From contig NZ_JADEXU010000052.1 in the NCBI RefSeq assembly GCF_015206895.1, positions 1 to 48,028 on the forward strand: DNA of 48,028 nt, read 5' to 3'. This DNA is from Nostoc sp. LEGE 12450 (lineage in GTDB: Bacteria > Cyanobacteriota > Cyanobacteriia > Cyanobacteriales > Nostocaceae). Below the pieces are notes generated by a model. It had not been told where the DNA came from, ran no database searches, and was given only the letters and a program-made list of their open reading frames with translations. The position numbers were made by a program, and so were the translations under genes. Shown in pieces: positions 17,764-26,261 of the stretch (the first letter of the stretch is position 1; every line of letters starts with the position of its first letter).

Positions 17764-19148
17764 TTTGCTAAGGTATTTGTTAATAATTGAGTTGTTAAGA
17801 AAATATCTACTTCATGGGAAACGGTAACTTTGGTAAATCTAAAAAAACCAAAAGTTAAATCCGTAACTCCCGACTCTATAACCACAGGAGCCTGCAACCA
17901 ATCCATCATTTCATGGCTTTCCTGGCTACCATCGGCTACAGCTGGTTCAAGTGAATAAGTATCACTTTTAATATGAGGCCATTTTATTTCAAAACTTACA
18001 CTAATCAATTTTTCTTTCTCAAATTTTGCTAATGGATGCTTATACTGATGTGTGTTCCACCCAGCAATTGGGACTCTTAATCTGTCATACATTGTAATAC
18101 CAAAGATTGGGCTTTCAACGTAGTCGTGACTGACAATTTTTGTGCGGATTATCAAAGTATCATCAGGCATAACAAAACCTGTTTTTTGACCTTCACTGTT
18201 AAAAATTTCTAAACTTAAAATTTCACAACGTCCGGTTCCGAATCGCTTAACTGTCGGAAACGCCAGAAACTCTTTACTCGTAAAATAGTTGTAATTCAAA
18301 TTTTCAATAGATTTATCCAATTTAACTTCTATGTTTCCTTCATGATTTTTTATTATTTCTATATTTTGCAGATCAATTAAGCGTTCTGTCTTATTTTTAA
18401 TTCCATCATTTATCTTTTCATATATCCACGCTTGGTACGATTTACTAATATCAACTGGAGTACCTTTTTCAACGATTTGACCATGATTAATCCAAATAGC
18501 ACTTGAACACAGGCGATTCACAGATGCTATATCATGAGATACAAACAAAATAGTTCCACCAGAGTCCTGAAAATCTTTAATTTTTGCCATGCAGCGATGC
18601 ACAAACACGCCATCTCCCACAGACAAAGCTTCATCTACAATCAAAATTTCCGGATTCACATTAATAGCTACTGCAAATGCCAAGCGGACAAACATACCGC
18701 TGGAATAAGTTTTAACAGGTTCATCAATAAAATCTCCTATATCTGCAAATGTGACTATTTCTTCAAATTTTTGCTCAAGTTCTATTTTACTTAAGCCAAG
18801 TAGCTGTCCATTAAAAAATACGTTTTGTCGACCGGTAAACTCTGGGTTGAATCCACTCCCTAACTCTAGCAATGCAGAAACTCGACCATTAACTTTTACA
18901 TCACCTCTAGTTTGACTGAGAGTCCCGGCAATAATTTGCAAAAGTGTACTTTTTCCAGAACCATTTTGACCAATAATTCCCACAGTCTCTCCCTTGGGAA
19001 TATCCAAGTTAATATCGCGCAGTGCCCAAAATTCATCTGCTCTACTTTTTGCTGGTAACAAAATTTCTTTGAGTCGATCTACAGGATGAGCATACCGTTT
19101 AAAACACTTAGATACATTCTTTAGGGAAATTGCAATTTTTTCTCCCAT
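17760..19148 (-). CDS. wzt: polysaccharide ABC exporter ATP-binding protein with Wzt-type C-terminal domain
   Basis: ATPase of a two-component exporter that moves lipid-linked polysaccharide across the inner membrane. Of 462 residues, the first 245 or so are the nucleotide-binding domain: Walker A GQNGSGKST at 60-68, signature YSSGM at 148-152, Walker B ILIVDEAL at 168-175 and the H-loop His205. The remaining residues, about 255-462, form an extension that in E. coli O9a Wzt is a beta-sandwich binding the modified non-reducing end of the O-chain. Such an extension goes with chains that end in a cap, and three methyltransferase genes follow directly. The next gene overlaps by four bases. The permease lies 77 bases upstream. 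Confidence 0.92.
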   Translation of the reverse strand: MGEKIAISLKNVSKCFKRYAHPVDRLKEILLPAKSRADEFWALRDINLDIPKGETVGIIGQNGSGKSTLLQIIAGTLSQTRGDVKVNGRVSALLELGSGFNPEFTGRQNVFFNGQLLGLSKIELEQKFEEIVTFADIGDFIDEPVKTYSSGMFVRLAFAVAINVNPEILIVDEALSVGDGVFVHRCMAKIKDFQDSGGTILFVSHDIASVNRLCSSAIWINHGQIVEKGTPVDISKSYQAWIYEKINDGIKNKTERLIDLQNIEIIKNHEGNIEVKLDKSIENLNYNYFTSKEFLAFPTVKRFGTGRCEILSLEIFNSEGQKTGFVMPDDTLIIRTKIVSHDYVESPIFGITMYDRLRVPIAGWNTHQYKHPLAKFEKEKLISVSFEIKWPHIKSDTYSLEPAVADGSQESHEMMDWLQAPVVIESGVTDLTFGFFRFTKVTVSHEVDIFLTTQLLTNTLAK

Positions 19149-19225
19149 ATTTTGCTACCAAACCTCAAAACTACTACACTTATGAATCAAAGACAATTAT
19201 GGCATCTATACTTCAACATTTGTGC

Positions 19226-20071
19226 TTACAATACATCTGCAAAAGCTGGACGCAGGCGACGGTAACACCACAATCCGCTACAAAAAATTACTAAAGCAAT
19301 TAGCGAAGAAACTCCTAACTCGCCCCAATGTTTAACTTCTCCTACTAAAATTAAATCTCTATATCCTTCAACGATCGCTGTCATTGGATTTAACCAAAAT
19401 ACCCATTCCCGCCATGCCTCTGGAATTGCTGAGGCTGGATAAATAATTGGTGTCAAATACATCCAAATATTTAAAATCACCCCTAAAGTCTGCGGGATAT
19501 CTCGCAAAAATACCGTTAGTCCTGCGGCTAAATAACTCAATCCTGCTGTTAACAATAATTGCGGTATCCAGACCAACGGCAACAACGCTAATGTAGTGTG
19601 TAGAGTATGAGAAGTGATCGCCCCAAAAAAAATCAATGCTATTAAACCGAAGGAACTCTCGATAAACATTGATAAAATTGGTACTAGAGGTAACAATCCT
19701 AGTGGAAATACCACTTTCTTGACTAAATTTGGCTGTGCGATTACACAACTAGCAGCCTGACTTAAACCACCACTAAAAGCAATCCAAGGCACTAATCCCG
19801 CAAATAGCCACAAACCAAAGGTTAAGTTATTTTCTGGTAAAGTTTTCAGACTTAACTTCACCTTCAACACAACTGAAAATACATACGTATAAATAAGTAA
19901 TTGTGATAGCTGATTTAGCAAAGGCCACAAATTTCCTAAAACAGAACCCTTGTACCTCGCCTCTAAATCCCGACGTACCAAAGTTCTCAGCAAGTCAAAC
20001 TTTGCCCAAAACTTTTCATTTATCGGCAGTATGCGCCTTAGATTTCCTCTTTTACGTACAAATTTTTGCAT
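19226..20071 (-). CDS. wzm: ABC-2 type polysaccharide exporter permease
   Basis: 281 residues of the ABC-2/Wzm family, with about six membrane helices after an amphipathic N-terminus (LLRTLVRRDLEARYKGSVLG, about 28-47, is the typical entry motif). It forms the channel with the downstream Wzt-like ATPase and exports O-antigen or similar glycan. The C-terminal WLNPMTAIVEGYRDLI segment is well conserved in the family. It begins at an ATG and is the first gene of the minus-strand cluster, so the promoter is expected in the 20072-20300 stretch, which is AT-rich. Its hydrophobic composition and length are usual. Confidence 0.92.
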   Translation of the reverse strand: MQKFVRKRGNLRRILPINEKFWAKFDLLRTLVRRDLEARYKGSVLGNLWPLLNQLSQLLIYTYVFSVVLKVKLSLKTLPENNLTFGLWLFAGLVPWIAFSGGLSQAASCVIAQPNLVKKVVFPLGLLPLVPILSMFIESSFGLIALIFFGAITSHTLHTTLALLPLVWIPQLLLTAGLSYLAAGLTVFLRDIPQTLGVILNIWMYLTPIIYPASAIPEAWREWVFWLNPMTAIVEGYRDLILVGEVKHWGELGVSSLIALVIFCSGLWCYRRLRPAFADVL

Positions 20072-20888
20072 TGTTCGTAATAATTACCCCTTCTTCGTCC
20101 ACTACTTACACACCTAATTCATCCCTATAAAGCTTTATAGAGATGAAAACAACCTTATCTTTCTTGGGAAATACATTCTTACTATATAAATAGTACCTAA
20201 ATTGTCTTGGCGATTATACAATGAATCTGCGATTGCTAAGTGTATTTCTACTACAAATCTAAATTCTGTCGACAAAACTGTTTTGCTTGTTAAAAATACG
20301 AACTCTTGCTTAACTAAAGCTATCTGAATCAACTCCCTGCGATCGCAGACACTCTGCTAATCGCTCTGCCCGTTGCCGCTCTTGCTCTGCTTTTTCTCCT
20401 AGCGTTGCCACCCAACCCCTGAAGTATACCAACGTAACTACAAACCCTTTATATTACAAAGGATGGCGGGCATCGTAGTAAAGGTTTAAGTTGCTAGCAA
20501 ACAAAACTTCTTCAGATGGATAAGATTAGAGGTTGACAAGTCTCACTCAGAAAATCCGCCTGAATGCAGTGAAATTTATCTGTAAAACCTGATTTTCATA
20601 TTAATTCACTGGGTAAATCATCCATCCTAGGCATGGTTTATTGTAGTGGACAGAGGATAATTTGATACATAACTACTACTTCGGTTGCTTAACTTAAGCT
20701 ATCTAGATGAACCTCTAACGATCGCAAATGTTCCACCAATACGACTAATCATTGCGATCGCATCTGTTGTTAATTTTAAGTTCTCAGGTTAGAACTTTGA
20801 AATTTCATCCCTCATCTCCTCTGAATTTGTGAAAGCTGAGTCACGGATTCCGCTACACTGAGACTGGTTTGTTGCATTGTAATCAGGC
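20072..20888. other. non-coding region with gene remnant and HIP1 sites
   Basis: 817 bases between the divergent permease and DUF2862 genes. It probably holds the cluster promoter near 20072-20300 and the promoter of the small gene near 20760-20888. A degraded reading frame is described separately at 20310-20455. HIP1-like gcgatcgc or its core occurs near 20340 and 20755. No intact gene was seen. Confidence 0.6.
20310..20455 (-). pseudogene. C-terminal remnant resembling a Uma2/DUF820-type protein
   Basis: The minus strand reads GEKAEQERQRAERLAECLRS followed by QGVDSDSFS and a stop at 20310-20312; an in-frame stop lies just upstream at about 20454-20456. This charged helix and short acidic tail are typical of the ends of the many Uma2/DUF820 (PD-(D/E)XK-like) proteins of cyanobacteria. 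The catalytic part is missing, so it is probably a fragment. The family call rests on the tail alone. Confidence 0.45.
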
Positions 20889-21077
20889 ATGGAAATCGGA
20901 CAAAAGGTTAAAGTGTTTCGTTTGCGCGATCGCGTTTCTCCCCCAATTGTGAAAAAACTAGGACAAGTGGGTATCATTCAAGGCTACAAAGTCATTGATA
21001 GTGGGATCGGTGTAGTAGTGCTGTTTGAGGACAATACTTCCACTTGGTTTTTTGAAGATGAAATTAAACCTGTGTAG
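20889..21077 (+). CDS. small DUF2862-type conserved cyanobacterial protein
   Basis: 62 residues starting MEIGQKVKVFRLRDRVS, with an alternation of short strands (VGIIQGYKVID, GIGVVVLFEDN, TWFFEDEIKPV) as in a small beta-barrel. It resembles the short cyanobacterial family annotated as DUF2862, whose function is unknown to me. It is 120 bases upstream of the Get3d-type gene on the same strand and may be cotranscribed. A HIP1 site (gcgatcgc) lies within the reading frame. Confidence 0.75.
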   Translation: MEIGQKVKVFRLRDRVSPPIVKKLGQVGIIQGYKVIDSGIGVVVLFEDNTSTWFFEDEIKPV

Positions 21078-21197
21078 TAATAAAGAACTCAGATCGGAGT
21101 TTTTCTCGGCATCTAAAATTTCCAGCACAGGCTGAGAATCTTTGTTGAGTGCTAAGTTGGAATTGAAAAGATCGGCGGTGAAAATAGGAATCAAGTA

Positions 21198-22298
21198 ATG
21201 GCTCTAATATTGACATTTTTGGGCAAAGGCGGCACCGCTCGTACCAAAATTGCGATCGCCGCAGCCAAATTATTGGCAAGTCAAGGCAAGCGCGTACTCC
21301 TAGCAGGACAAGCAGAACCAACATTATCAATCCTGTTGGGTACTACCATTGCAGCCGATCCTCAAGAAATCGCTCCCAAGCTACAGGCGGTACAGTTTCA
21401 AGCATCTGTACTGCTTGAGCGCAACTGGGACGAAGTGAAAAAACTGGAGGCACAATATCTCCGCACGCCCATCTTCAAAGACGTTTTTGGTCAAGAACTG
21501 GTAGTATTGCCAGGGATGGATAACGCCCTAGCTCTCAATGCTATCCGCGAATATGATGCCAGTGGCAAATATGATGTGATCGTCTACGATGGCACGGGTG
21601 ACTCTTTAACGTTGCGAATGTTGGGTTTGCCAGAATCCCTCAGTTGGTATGTCCGGCGATTTCGGCAATTATTTGTCAACTCTGATTTGGGGAAGACTAT
21701 TACTGAATCGCCCTTAATCCAACCGCTAATTAGCAGCTTTTTCAATATCAACTGGACAGCAGATAACTTTGCAGGGCCTACCAACCAAGTCAATAATTTC
21801 TTGGAAAAAGGGAGAGCCGCTCTTGCCGATCCGAAGCGTCTTGCTGCTTTCTTAGTGACTACAGGAGATCCAATTGACGTAGCAAATGCTCGTTATTTAT
21901 GGGGTAGCGCTCAACAAATTGGTTTAACTGTCGGTGGTGTTCTGCTTGTGTCTCCTGAGACAAACGTTAATCTGCCAGAGGAATTTGTACCCCTACCTGT
22001 GAGCGTTGTTCCCGACTCGCCAACAGGTGACTGGCAAACACTGATAGACGCACTACCCAACTTGGAAGCACAAGCTTTACAGGCTCCTAAACCAATTGAA
22101 ATAGACATCCACAATCGTCAAGTACGCTTATTTTTGCCAGGATTTGACAAAAAGCAAGTCAAACTCACCCAATATGGGCCAGAAGTTACGGTAGAAGCAG
22201 GAGACCAGCGACGGAATATTCCCCTACCCCCGGCTCTAAGTGGCAGACCCGTTGCTGGAGCAAAGTTTCAGAATAATTATTTGATAATTTCGTTTTAA
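21198..22298 (+). CDS. get3d: Get3d-type ArsA-family ATPase with alpha-crystallin-like C-terminus
   Basis: A 366-residue P-loop ATPase of the ArsA/Get3 family. The nucleotide loop at residues 9-17 reads GKGGTARTK, a departure from the usual GKGGVGKT. There is no CxxC zinc pair and no long hydrophobic client-binding groove insertion that I can see. The last 70 or so residues (IEIDIHNRQVRLFLPGFDKK, then an ALSGRPVAGAKFQNNYLIIS end) look like a small-heat-shock (alpha-crystallin) beta fold, the arrangement known for Get3d of cyanobacteria and plants. The cellular role of Get3d is not settled. It probably lies in one transcription unit with the small gene before it. A strong hairpin follows at 22469-22506. 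Confidence 0.85.
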   Translation: MALILTFLGKGGTARTKIAIAAAKLLASQGKRVLLAGQAEPTLSILLGTTIAADPQEIAPKLQAVQFQASVLLERNWDEVKKLEAQYLRTPIFKDVFGQELVVLPGMDNALALNAIREYDASGKYDVIVYDGTGDSLTLRMLGLPESLSWYVRRFRQLFVNSDLGKTITESPLIQPLISSFFNINWTADNFAGPTNQVNNFLEKGRAALADPKRLAAFLVTTGDPIDVANARYLWGSAQQIGLTVGGVLLVSPETNVNLPEEFVPLPVSVVPDSPTGDWQTLIDALPNLEAQALQAPKPIEIDIHNRQVRLFLPGFDKKQVKLTQYGPEVTVEAGDQRRNIPLPPALSGRPVAGAKFQNNYLIISF

Positions 22299-22643
22299 GT
22301 TAAGGGAATGGGGAGTCTTTCAAGGATAGGTATTTAGGTTTTGGAGAAATAATTGGGAATGTTCTCACTTATTCAACGTAGTTTTAAGGTTGCGGACAAT
22401 AATTTTAGTTCTAAAAGCCAAAAAATTCGTCTAATCTGAAAAACCTACCCATGAGAGGGTGGACATAGGCAAAGCGAGAGCCGCATGATCGCGGCTCTCG
22501 CTTTGCTTGGTTGGATCTGTCAGAAGTATCTAATATCAAGTCCGGTTACTTAGTTATAGTTCCCGAATCTATGCAGAAAATCCAAAAACCCTCTCATCTG
22601 CTCGTCTGCGGTCTTAATGATAAGTCTTTATTCGGACACGATA
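22299..22643. other. gap between convergent genes
   Basis: 345 bases between the ends of the Get3d gene and the large repeat protein gene. The only notable structure is the 16-bp hairpin at 22469-22506. A possible short reading frame from 22511 has no supporting feature. Confidence 0.5.
22469..22506. terminator. perfect 16-bp stem hairpin, possible bidirectional terminator
   Basis: gcaaagcgagagccgc (22469-22484), a six-base loop, and its exact reverse complement (22491-22506). It lies between two convergent genes, so a two-way terminator is plausible, although neither side is followed by a T-run. It could instead be a dispersed palindromic element. Confidence 0.6.
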
Positions 22644-25337
22644 TTAAGCTGCCACAAAAGGTCTCACGCTCCAATTGGGATCGATCACGTCAACGAGTTG
22701 ATAGCTTTGTACATAGTTAAAGCCACTCATTTGCCAGATATCTTCTTTCATCGTCTGCTTATTGCGCCAGAGGATATCAGGTGTACCGTCATTGTTGAAA
22801 TCATCAGTACCTGCAATTTCCCAGTTCGGATCAAACACCTGGGTAATGAAGTGGTCGGTTTGCAGGGTGAAGTCGCTATTCATCTCCCAAATCACATTCT
22901 CGCCGCTTGCCTTATTGCGCCAGAGGATATCAGGTGTACCGTCACTGTTGAAATCATCAGTACCCGCAATCTCCCAGTTCGGATCAAACTCCTGGGTAAT
23001 GGAGTGGTCGGTTTGCAGGGTGAAGTTGCTATTCATCTCCCAAATCACATTCTCGCCGCTTGCCTTATTGCGCCAGAGGATATCAGGTGTACCGTCACTA
23101 TTGAAATCATCAGTACCCGCAATCTCCCAGTTCGGATCAAACACCTGGGTAATGTAGTGGTCGGTTTGCTGGGTGAAGTTGCTATTCATCTGCCAAATCA
23201 CATTCTCGCCGCTTGCCTTATTGCGCCAGAGGATATCAGGTGTACCGTCACTGTTGAAATCATCAGTACCTGCAATCTCCCAGTTCGGATCAAACACCTG
23301 GGTAATGTAGTGGTCGGATTCAAAGCCAGTGGTATTCATCTGCCAAATGACGTTCTGTCCGCTTGCTTGGTTGCGCCAAAGGATGTCAGCAATGCCATCA
23401 CCATTGAAGTCGGCTGTGCTGACAATCTGCCAGTTCGCATCAGTCACTGTGGGTAAAAAGTAGGCGCTTTGCAGGGTAAAGCCATTCAGTTGCCAAACAG
23501 CATTCTCCCCGGTGCCACTGTTACGCCACAGCAGATTATTGGGCAAGCTCTGCACACCATCATTGTCTACAATCGTTGCTGTAAGTACCTTATTCTGAGG
23601 ACTCAGTTGAGCATTCGTCGGTGTTCCCAGTGTCAACACAGCAGTTTTATTAGGCTCGACAACTAAATTATCAATCGGATTCAGGGTGATGCTACCAGTC
23701 AGTTGTCCTGGCAGAATTGTGATGGAATTGTTAGACAGTGTGTAGTCTGTTCCGTCCGTCGCTGTTCCCGACACCGTTACTGGCACTATAACGGGGTTTG
23801 AAGTTGCCACATCAATCTGGGCAGTGAGGTTGAGACTGGCTGCTCCTTCACTGACTGAGGCATTGCTGGTGGTAAAGTTAACCAACGGAGTATACGGCAC
23901 ACCACCAAATGTATCAACATTCAGTCCTGTGATTTCATGTACGTTGGTATAATCGCCAGTGGAGGCGGAGAAACCGAACTTGAACGTGGATGGCAGTTCG
24001 CCATTGCTGGCAACGACATTGTAATTTTGGAGTGCGGCTGGAGTTTCGTTATTGTCTAAAAAATCTCCGTCATTGTTCAAATCAATTTTGAGAGATAATA
24101 GCCCAGCAGGTGTCAAATCAATTTGCACCTTCTTCTGAGCAGCCGATCGGCTCTGACCTGGAGTGTCAATACCTTCTGGAAGCGTTTCCGTTCCCACCAG
24201 ATAGTTGTAGCTGTTGGCTTGACTGCCATGAACTGCAATAGAGTCAGGTCTAGCACCTGGACCACCTGCACCATATACGGACTTAGAGAAGTTGCCAAAC
24301 TCGTCAAAGCCAACACCGAGGTAGCCGCCTACCAGACCAGGTGTAGAGCCGTTACTAGAATAGCCGAGCGCTCCTCCAGCTGAACCTGCCGCAGTTGGGT
24401 TGGCATTGCCATCAATAAGAAAGAAGCTGATGCCATCTGCACCAGTGCCACCATAGGCATGAATGTTGAACGTAATGGAAAGACCGTTGCTGGCGTTAAT
24501 GGGGCGGTTGTAGATGACAAAGGATGCCTGATCCGAGGCAGCAGAGGTTAATCGCAATGCGCCTGACCCAATCGTATCGGAGCCACCACCGGGTATGCCG
24601 CCGGTGGATGCTCCTATTGTAGAACGGGCGGTCAGTAGCGGTGCTGTGCCTGTTCCTGTTGTATTGTAGATCCAGGAGGGGTTCGTAATATCATTGCCCG
24701 TGAAGGTTTCTCTGAGAATATTATCCAGATTGTAAGCATAGGCAGAGGTAACTTTAGAGTCAAAGACGAGGGGTGACTCAATGTTGCCAATGGTTACTTC
24801 CAAATTCCAGTCGCCATCCTTACCTGTCAGGTTATTGGAGGCGGCAACATCGGCTCCAATAACCTGGCTGATTCTTTGGACAAACTCCTGACCGAGTTCA
24901 CCTTGGGCAACGTTACAGCCATACAGCAAAATATCAGCATCGTTGGTCAGTGCCTTGCCCCAACTCTGCAACTGTGACGCATACTCTGGCAAGTTGGCCA
25001 AGTTCAGCTGACTGCTACCAAAGTCCAGTCCGCCAGCTTGCCCGTGGCAAACGATATGCAAACTGGCGATGTTTTGCCGTCCCAGCAGGGTGTTAGTAAT
25101 CTGGGTAACAGCATCCTGCACCGAGTCAAGCACATGGATCTCCGTGCCCGTAGTCACACCCACCAGCAACTGCTCATAGTCCGTCACCGATCTATCGACA
25201 AACAAGAGAGATTGCCTAGATTGTCCCAGTCCCGTTAAAGAATTTGTCAAGCTGCCTTCGTCCAAGGCAGACGCAAGGCTGTTTTTAGATGTCACATCAG
25301 TACAAGACGTACCTAACTGGGGAAGCTCAAAAGACAT
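22644..25337 (-). CDS. DUF4347 surface protein with lectin-like, Calx-beta and FG-GAP-like repeat domains
   Basis: Start ATG at 25337: GGAGAG lies seven bases upstream, while the frame open to 25427 adds 30 unlikely residues. The 897-residue protein begins with DUF4347 (about 40-200), which contains LHIVCHGQ and LLYGCNVAQG; this His-Gly/Gly-Cys pattern recalls caspase-like peptidases. An L-type-lectin-like region of about 220 residues follows (GTGADGISFFLIDG, GGYLGVGFDEFGNF), then a Calx-beta domain (VSEGAASLNLTAQIDV ... PVTVSGTATDGTDYT), then five or six copies of a 51-residue unit with DFNSDGTPDILWRN, a Ca2+-binding FG-GAP/VCBS-like loop. There is no classical signal peptide, usual for DUF4347 proteins. 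Probably secreted and adhesive. GC content is visibly higher than in the polysaccharide cluster. Confidence 0.88.
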   Translation of the reverse strand: MSFELPQLGTSCTDVTSKNSLASALDEGSLTNSLTGLGQSRQSLLFVDRSVTDYEQLLVGVTTGTEIHVLDSVQDAVTQITNTLLGRQNIASLHIVCHGQAGGLDFGSSQLNLANLPEYASQLQSWGKALTNDADILLYGCNVAQGELGQEFVQRISQVIGADVAASNNLTGKDGDWNLEVTIGNIESPLVFDSKVTSAYAYNLDNILRETFTGNDITNPSWIYNTTGTGTAPLLTARSTIGASTGGIPGGGSDTIGSGALRLTSAASDQASFVIYNRPINASNGLSITFNIHAYGGTGADGISFFLIDGNANPTAAGSAGGALGYSSNGSTPGLVGGYLGVGFDEFGNFSKSVYGAGGPGARPDSIAVHGSQANSYNYLVGTETLPEGIDTPGQSRSAAQKKVQIDLTPAGLLSLKIDLNNDGDFLDNNETPAALQNYNVVASNGELPSTFKFGFSASTGDYTNVHEITGLNVDTFGGVPYTPLVNFTTSNASVSEGAASLNLTAQIDVATSNPVIVPVTVSGTATDGTDYTLSNNSITILPGQLTGSITLNPIDNLVVEPNKTAVLTLGTPTNAQLSPQNKVLTATIVDNDGVQSLPNNLLWRNSGTGENAVWQLNGFTLQSAYFLPTVTDANWQIVSTADFNGDGIADILWRNQASGQNVIWQMNTTGFESDHYITQVFDPNWEIAGTDDFNSDGTPDILWRNKASGENVIWQMNSNFTQQTDHYITQVFDPNWEIAGTDDFNSDGTPDILWRNKASGENVIWEMNSNFTLQTDHSITQEFDPNWEIAGTDDFNSDGTPDILWRNKASGENVIWEMNSDFTLQTDHFITQVFDPNWEIAGTDDFNNDGTPDILWRNKQTMKEDIWQMSGFNYVQSYQLVDVIDPNWSVRPFVAA
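22761..23372. repeat. four 153-bp near-identical tandem units
   Basis: attgcgccagaggatatcag recurs at 22761, 22914, 23067 and 23220, exactly 153 bases apart, with almost the same sequence between. Each unit codes 51 residues of the calcium-loop repeat in the surface protein. A fifth, diverged unit follows one codon out of step at about 23370. Confidence 0.95.
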
Positions 25338-25427
25338 TGTGTTTCTCTCCAAAAAGAAAGTAGAAGAAAACATCATACACGGATGAGATCCGTGTGAGGA
25401 TAAAATAATATTACTTTTGTCTAACAA

Positions 25428-26261
25428 GTGTTTATTCTTGAAACATCATAAATTTTTAAGTATAAAACAATACATTAAATTAAGCTTTGGGGTAATAATG
25501 TATTAAGATTATGCGTAGACGTAGCTAGCCTTCTCTACGAGACGCTACCCGAACGGCATTGCCTACCGAAAAATTGTGTTTCCGACCCGATTTTGAGTAA
25601 GGTTTTAAGTACTATTGCTTATTGAAAAATGATATATAACCCAATACGGTTCAGTTAAGGCTAAAACTCTTTATCAAAGTCAATTTTTTGAACGTAGATG
25701 GAAAGCGGTGATCCAGCCCGGTGGAAGGGTTCCCCGGCATAAAGGAACTGGCGTTAGCGTAGCGGTAGCGATAGCGCAGCGTTAGCGAGGAACGAGCGTC
25801 TACCCGTAGGGCTTGCCGCAGACTACCGTATACTCCTAGGTCGAAGCAAGCTACGCGCAGCATCTCGTAGAGAAGCCGGCTAGAGGTAGTTGATATGATA
25901 ATATGCTCCATGTTCTTACTCATGAGGTGGAGCTTTCCTTGCTTTGCTGCAACACTGAAGCAGCATTAAGACTTGATCTAGAATTATTAATTCGGGAGAA
26001 CGCTCAGGTTTTTTATGAGTAGTTTTTTTCCTTTAACTCATACGAACCATTAACTGATAAGTTCTGCGACTAACTCCTGTAAGTTGTTTAAATTTTGTGG
26101 AAGATGGTTTTCTGGCTAATGCTCAATGCCCCTCATAAGTGCTGTTAGTGGATAGCTAAGATTTAGTCAGTACTGAGTAAAAAATCTCACTTCTTTACTC
26201 AGGACTGGAACATGGAAAAGAGGAACTGTTTTGCCCAATGCCCTATTAATCAGTAAATCTT
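25428..26261. repeat. repeat-rich non-coding region
   Basis: 834 bases without a credible gene. Blocks at about 25505-25570 (cttctctacgagacgctacc) and 25740-25880 (runs of gttagcg, gtagcg and gatagcg, then cgtagggcttgccgcagac) belong to the dispersed repeats of Nostoc-type genomes. The stretch 25923-26261 likely holds the chlG promoter, with a partial gcccaatgccc repeat at 26233-26243. The minus-strand open frame across 25651-25923 is only translated repeat. Confidence 0.7.

Noticed and set aside
22617..23456. Plus-strand 279-codon frame with repeated LIAPEDIRCTVTVEIIS units
   Set aside because: It is the reverse strand of the 153-bp repeats of the surface protein gene, whose own frame has recognisable domains.
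25651..25923. Minus-strand 90-codon frame
   Set aside because: It covers dispersed repeat blocks and has low-complexity Arg/Tyr runs without any family feature.
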